Origin: Anodontia alba
Lineage: Eukaryota > Mollusca > Bivalvia > Lucinida > Lucinidae
DNA: 64,000 nucleotides
Reading direction: 5' to 3'
Assembly (NCBI GenBank): GCA_964016985.1
Contig: OZ024827.1
Span: forward strand, 112,148,029-112,212,028
Made by a program: the position numbers and the translations under genes. The notes under the pieces were generated by a model. That model did no database searches. It saw only the letters and a list, made by a program, of their open reading frames with translations, and was not told the DNA's origin. Shown piece after piece: positions 62,966 to 64,000 of this stretch. The first letter of the stretch is position 1; every line of letters begins with the position of its first letter.

Positions 62966-64000
62966 TTTTCAACACCTCTCTCTTGATTATATCAGACATG
63001 TAAAAGTTGAAAGACTCATAAGGCTCTTTTAGTTTCGCAAATTAATTATGACAGTGCCATTTTTATGGTTATTTAAATGATCTGAGGTATGTTGCATTGA
63101 TGTCGGATGACAGAAGGTTTTTTTTTTTTTTTTTTTTGTTATTCCTGATGTCGGAGAAGAACGGCAAAATATTAAAGCAAATATCACGTCTATCTCACTG
63201 GTAAACGAAATGGAAACTGTTTAATACTCTTGAAAACAAGAGGCTTGTTTGGCAAAGATGTAGACAATCAAGCTCCAAATGCATTTTTTTTTTTAGAAAA
63301 AGCTTATAATACAGTCGTTGTTCACTGTTCAAAATACTTTTTTCGTCTTCAGGTTGATGATAAGTGATTTGACTAGGTCTATGCATTATGTATTTCCCTT
63401 TTACTCAATGTAAAACCGCTCATTGGGTAGCTAATGACCCAAGTTTTCCTCATGCGGAGAGTGAAGACTGATCAGACTTGGCGAATGCCCAGGCGGATCT
63501 GAGTTATCACTAGGCAAACTAGTCAAATTGTTGGTTTTGTCGTTTTGCGGTTAAAGCACCATTCGAAAGAATAGTTTTGTTTGCCTCGATGTGGTCAGTA
63601 TTCAATGTGTACTAAATGCGTTTTTATATTGTGTGCAGTGCATGGCGAAAGACTCAATTTGTCGTTGATCTGTGAAACGACAGACTATACGTCATGTCAT
63701 GATCTTCAGAGAAATATACAGCAAACTTACTGCACATACGGCCTAGTAAGCATTCTTTATAAATCTATAGTGGGCCGATTTATAAAGAATGCAGGCTAGG
63801 GGACTTGCATTTGTGTAAAGTTTTATTGACAAATTGTATGTCGTTTCGGAGTTTTCTTAGACCTGTTAAAACCTCGCGGAGGGTGGGGAGGGGATGTAAC
63901 TTCCTATATATGGCTTAGTACGGATGTGCGTGCCGAATGACCCTTGTCTTTTTCAGTGCTGCAGGTATATGATTGGCCCCATTTTTTCAACAAAAAGTAT
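62966..64000 (+). other. Right edge, no gene recognised
   Basis: AT-rich DNA with a poly(T) tract (63,118-63,137) and a degenerate GATCAG hairpin at about 63,455-63,515 (GACTGATCAGACTTGGCG, then CAGGCGGATCTGAG). No exon with convincing protein features is seen. Confidence 0.5.

Overview
This is eukaryotic, AT-rich, intron- and repeat-laden DNA. The coding exons are short (42-151 bp), have GT/AG borders and are separated by introns of up to about 9 kb. The introns are packed with hairpin MITEs, Tc1-like transposons, Penelope-like retroelement (PLE) fragments and Ty3/gypsy elements. That combination, the numerous short GATCAG-containing hairpins and the kind of gypsy element present suggest a marine bivalve mollusc. 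The species assignment is inference and was not checked against any database. All coordinates below were read by eye.

Region 1 (about 1-40,206, + strand) is the 3' part of one adhesion G-protein-coupled receptor gene. Fourteen exons, with every codon phase matching across every junction, encode the end of the GAIN domain, a complete GPS autoproteolysis motif (Cys/Trp pairs and the cleavage triplet HLT followed by the tethered agonist TNFAVLM), all seven transmembrane helices and a short Ser/Arg/Lys-rich tail ending at TAG 40,204-40,206. About 1.33 kb of 39.5 kb is coding. The GPS is split by a 9-kb intron. The N-terminal extracellular part lies upstream of the window.

The introns hold, in order: a TA tract and a foldback tRNA-derived SINE; small hairpins; a decayed PLE reverse transcriptase with a 3' tail that recurs about ten times in both orientations; a remarkable array of the 12-bp palindrome TCCTACGTAGGA; a nearly intact Tc1-like (DD34E) transposon; a second, badly decayed Tc1-like copy; several MITE families; and an inverted pair of about 220-bp exon-like segments.

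Region 2 (40,207-46,817) is intergenic. It contains hairpin MITEs, two pogo/Tigger-like nonautonomous elements, and a degenerate 45-bp minisatellite split by a solo LTR.

Region 3 (46,818-62,745) is a nested pair of Ty3/gypsy LTR retrotransposons. The outer one (+ strand, old, many stops) is cut inside its integrase by the inner one (50,365-60,169, - strand, 2.2-kb LTRs differing at only two places I can see, perfect 5-bp target duplication GTCAT). Both elements place the integrase before the reverse transcriptase, an order typical of Ty1/copia and of the unusual Gmr1-like gypsy clade. The inner element is intact apart from a one-base length change in an A8 run between RT and RNase H. The last 1.25 kb holds a hairpin MITE and otherwise unassigned DNA.
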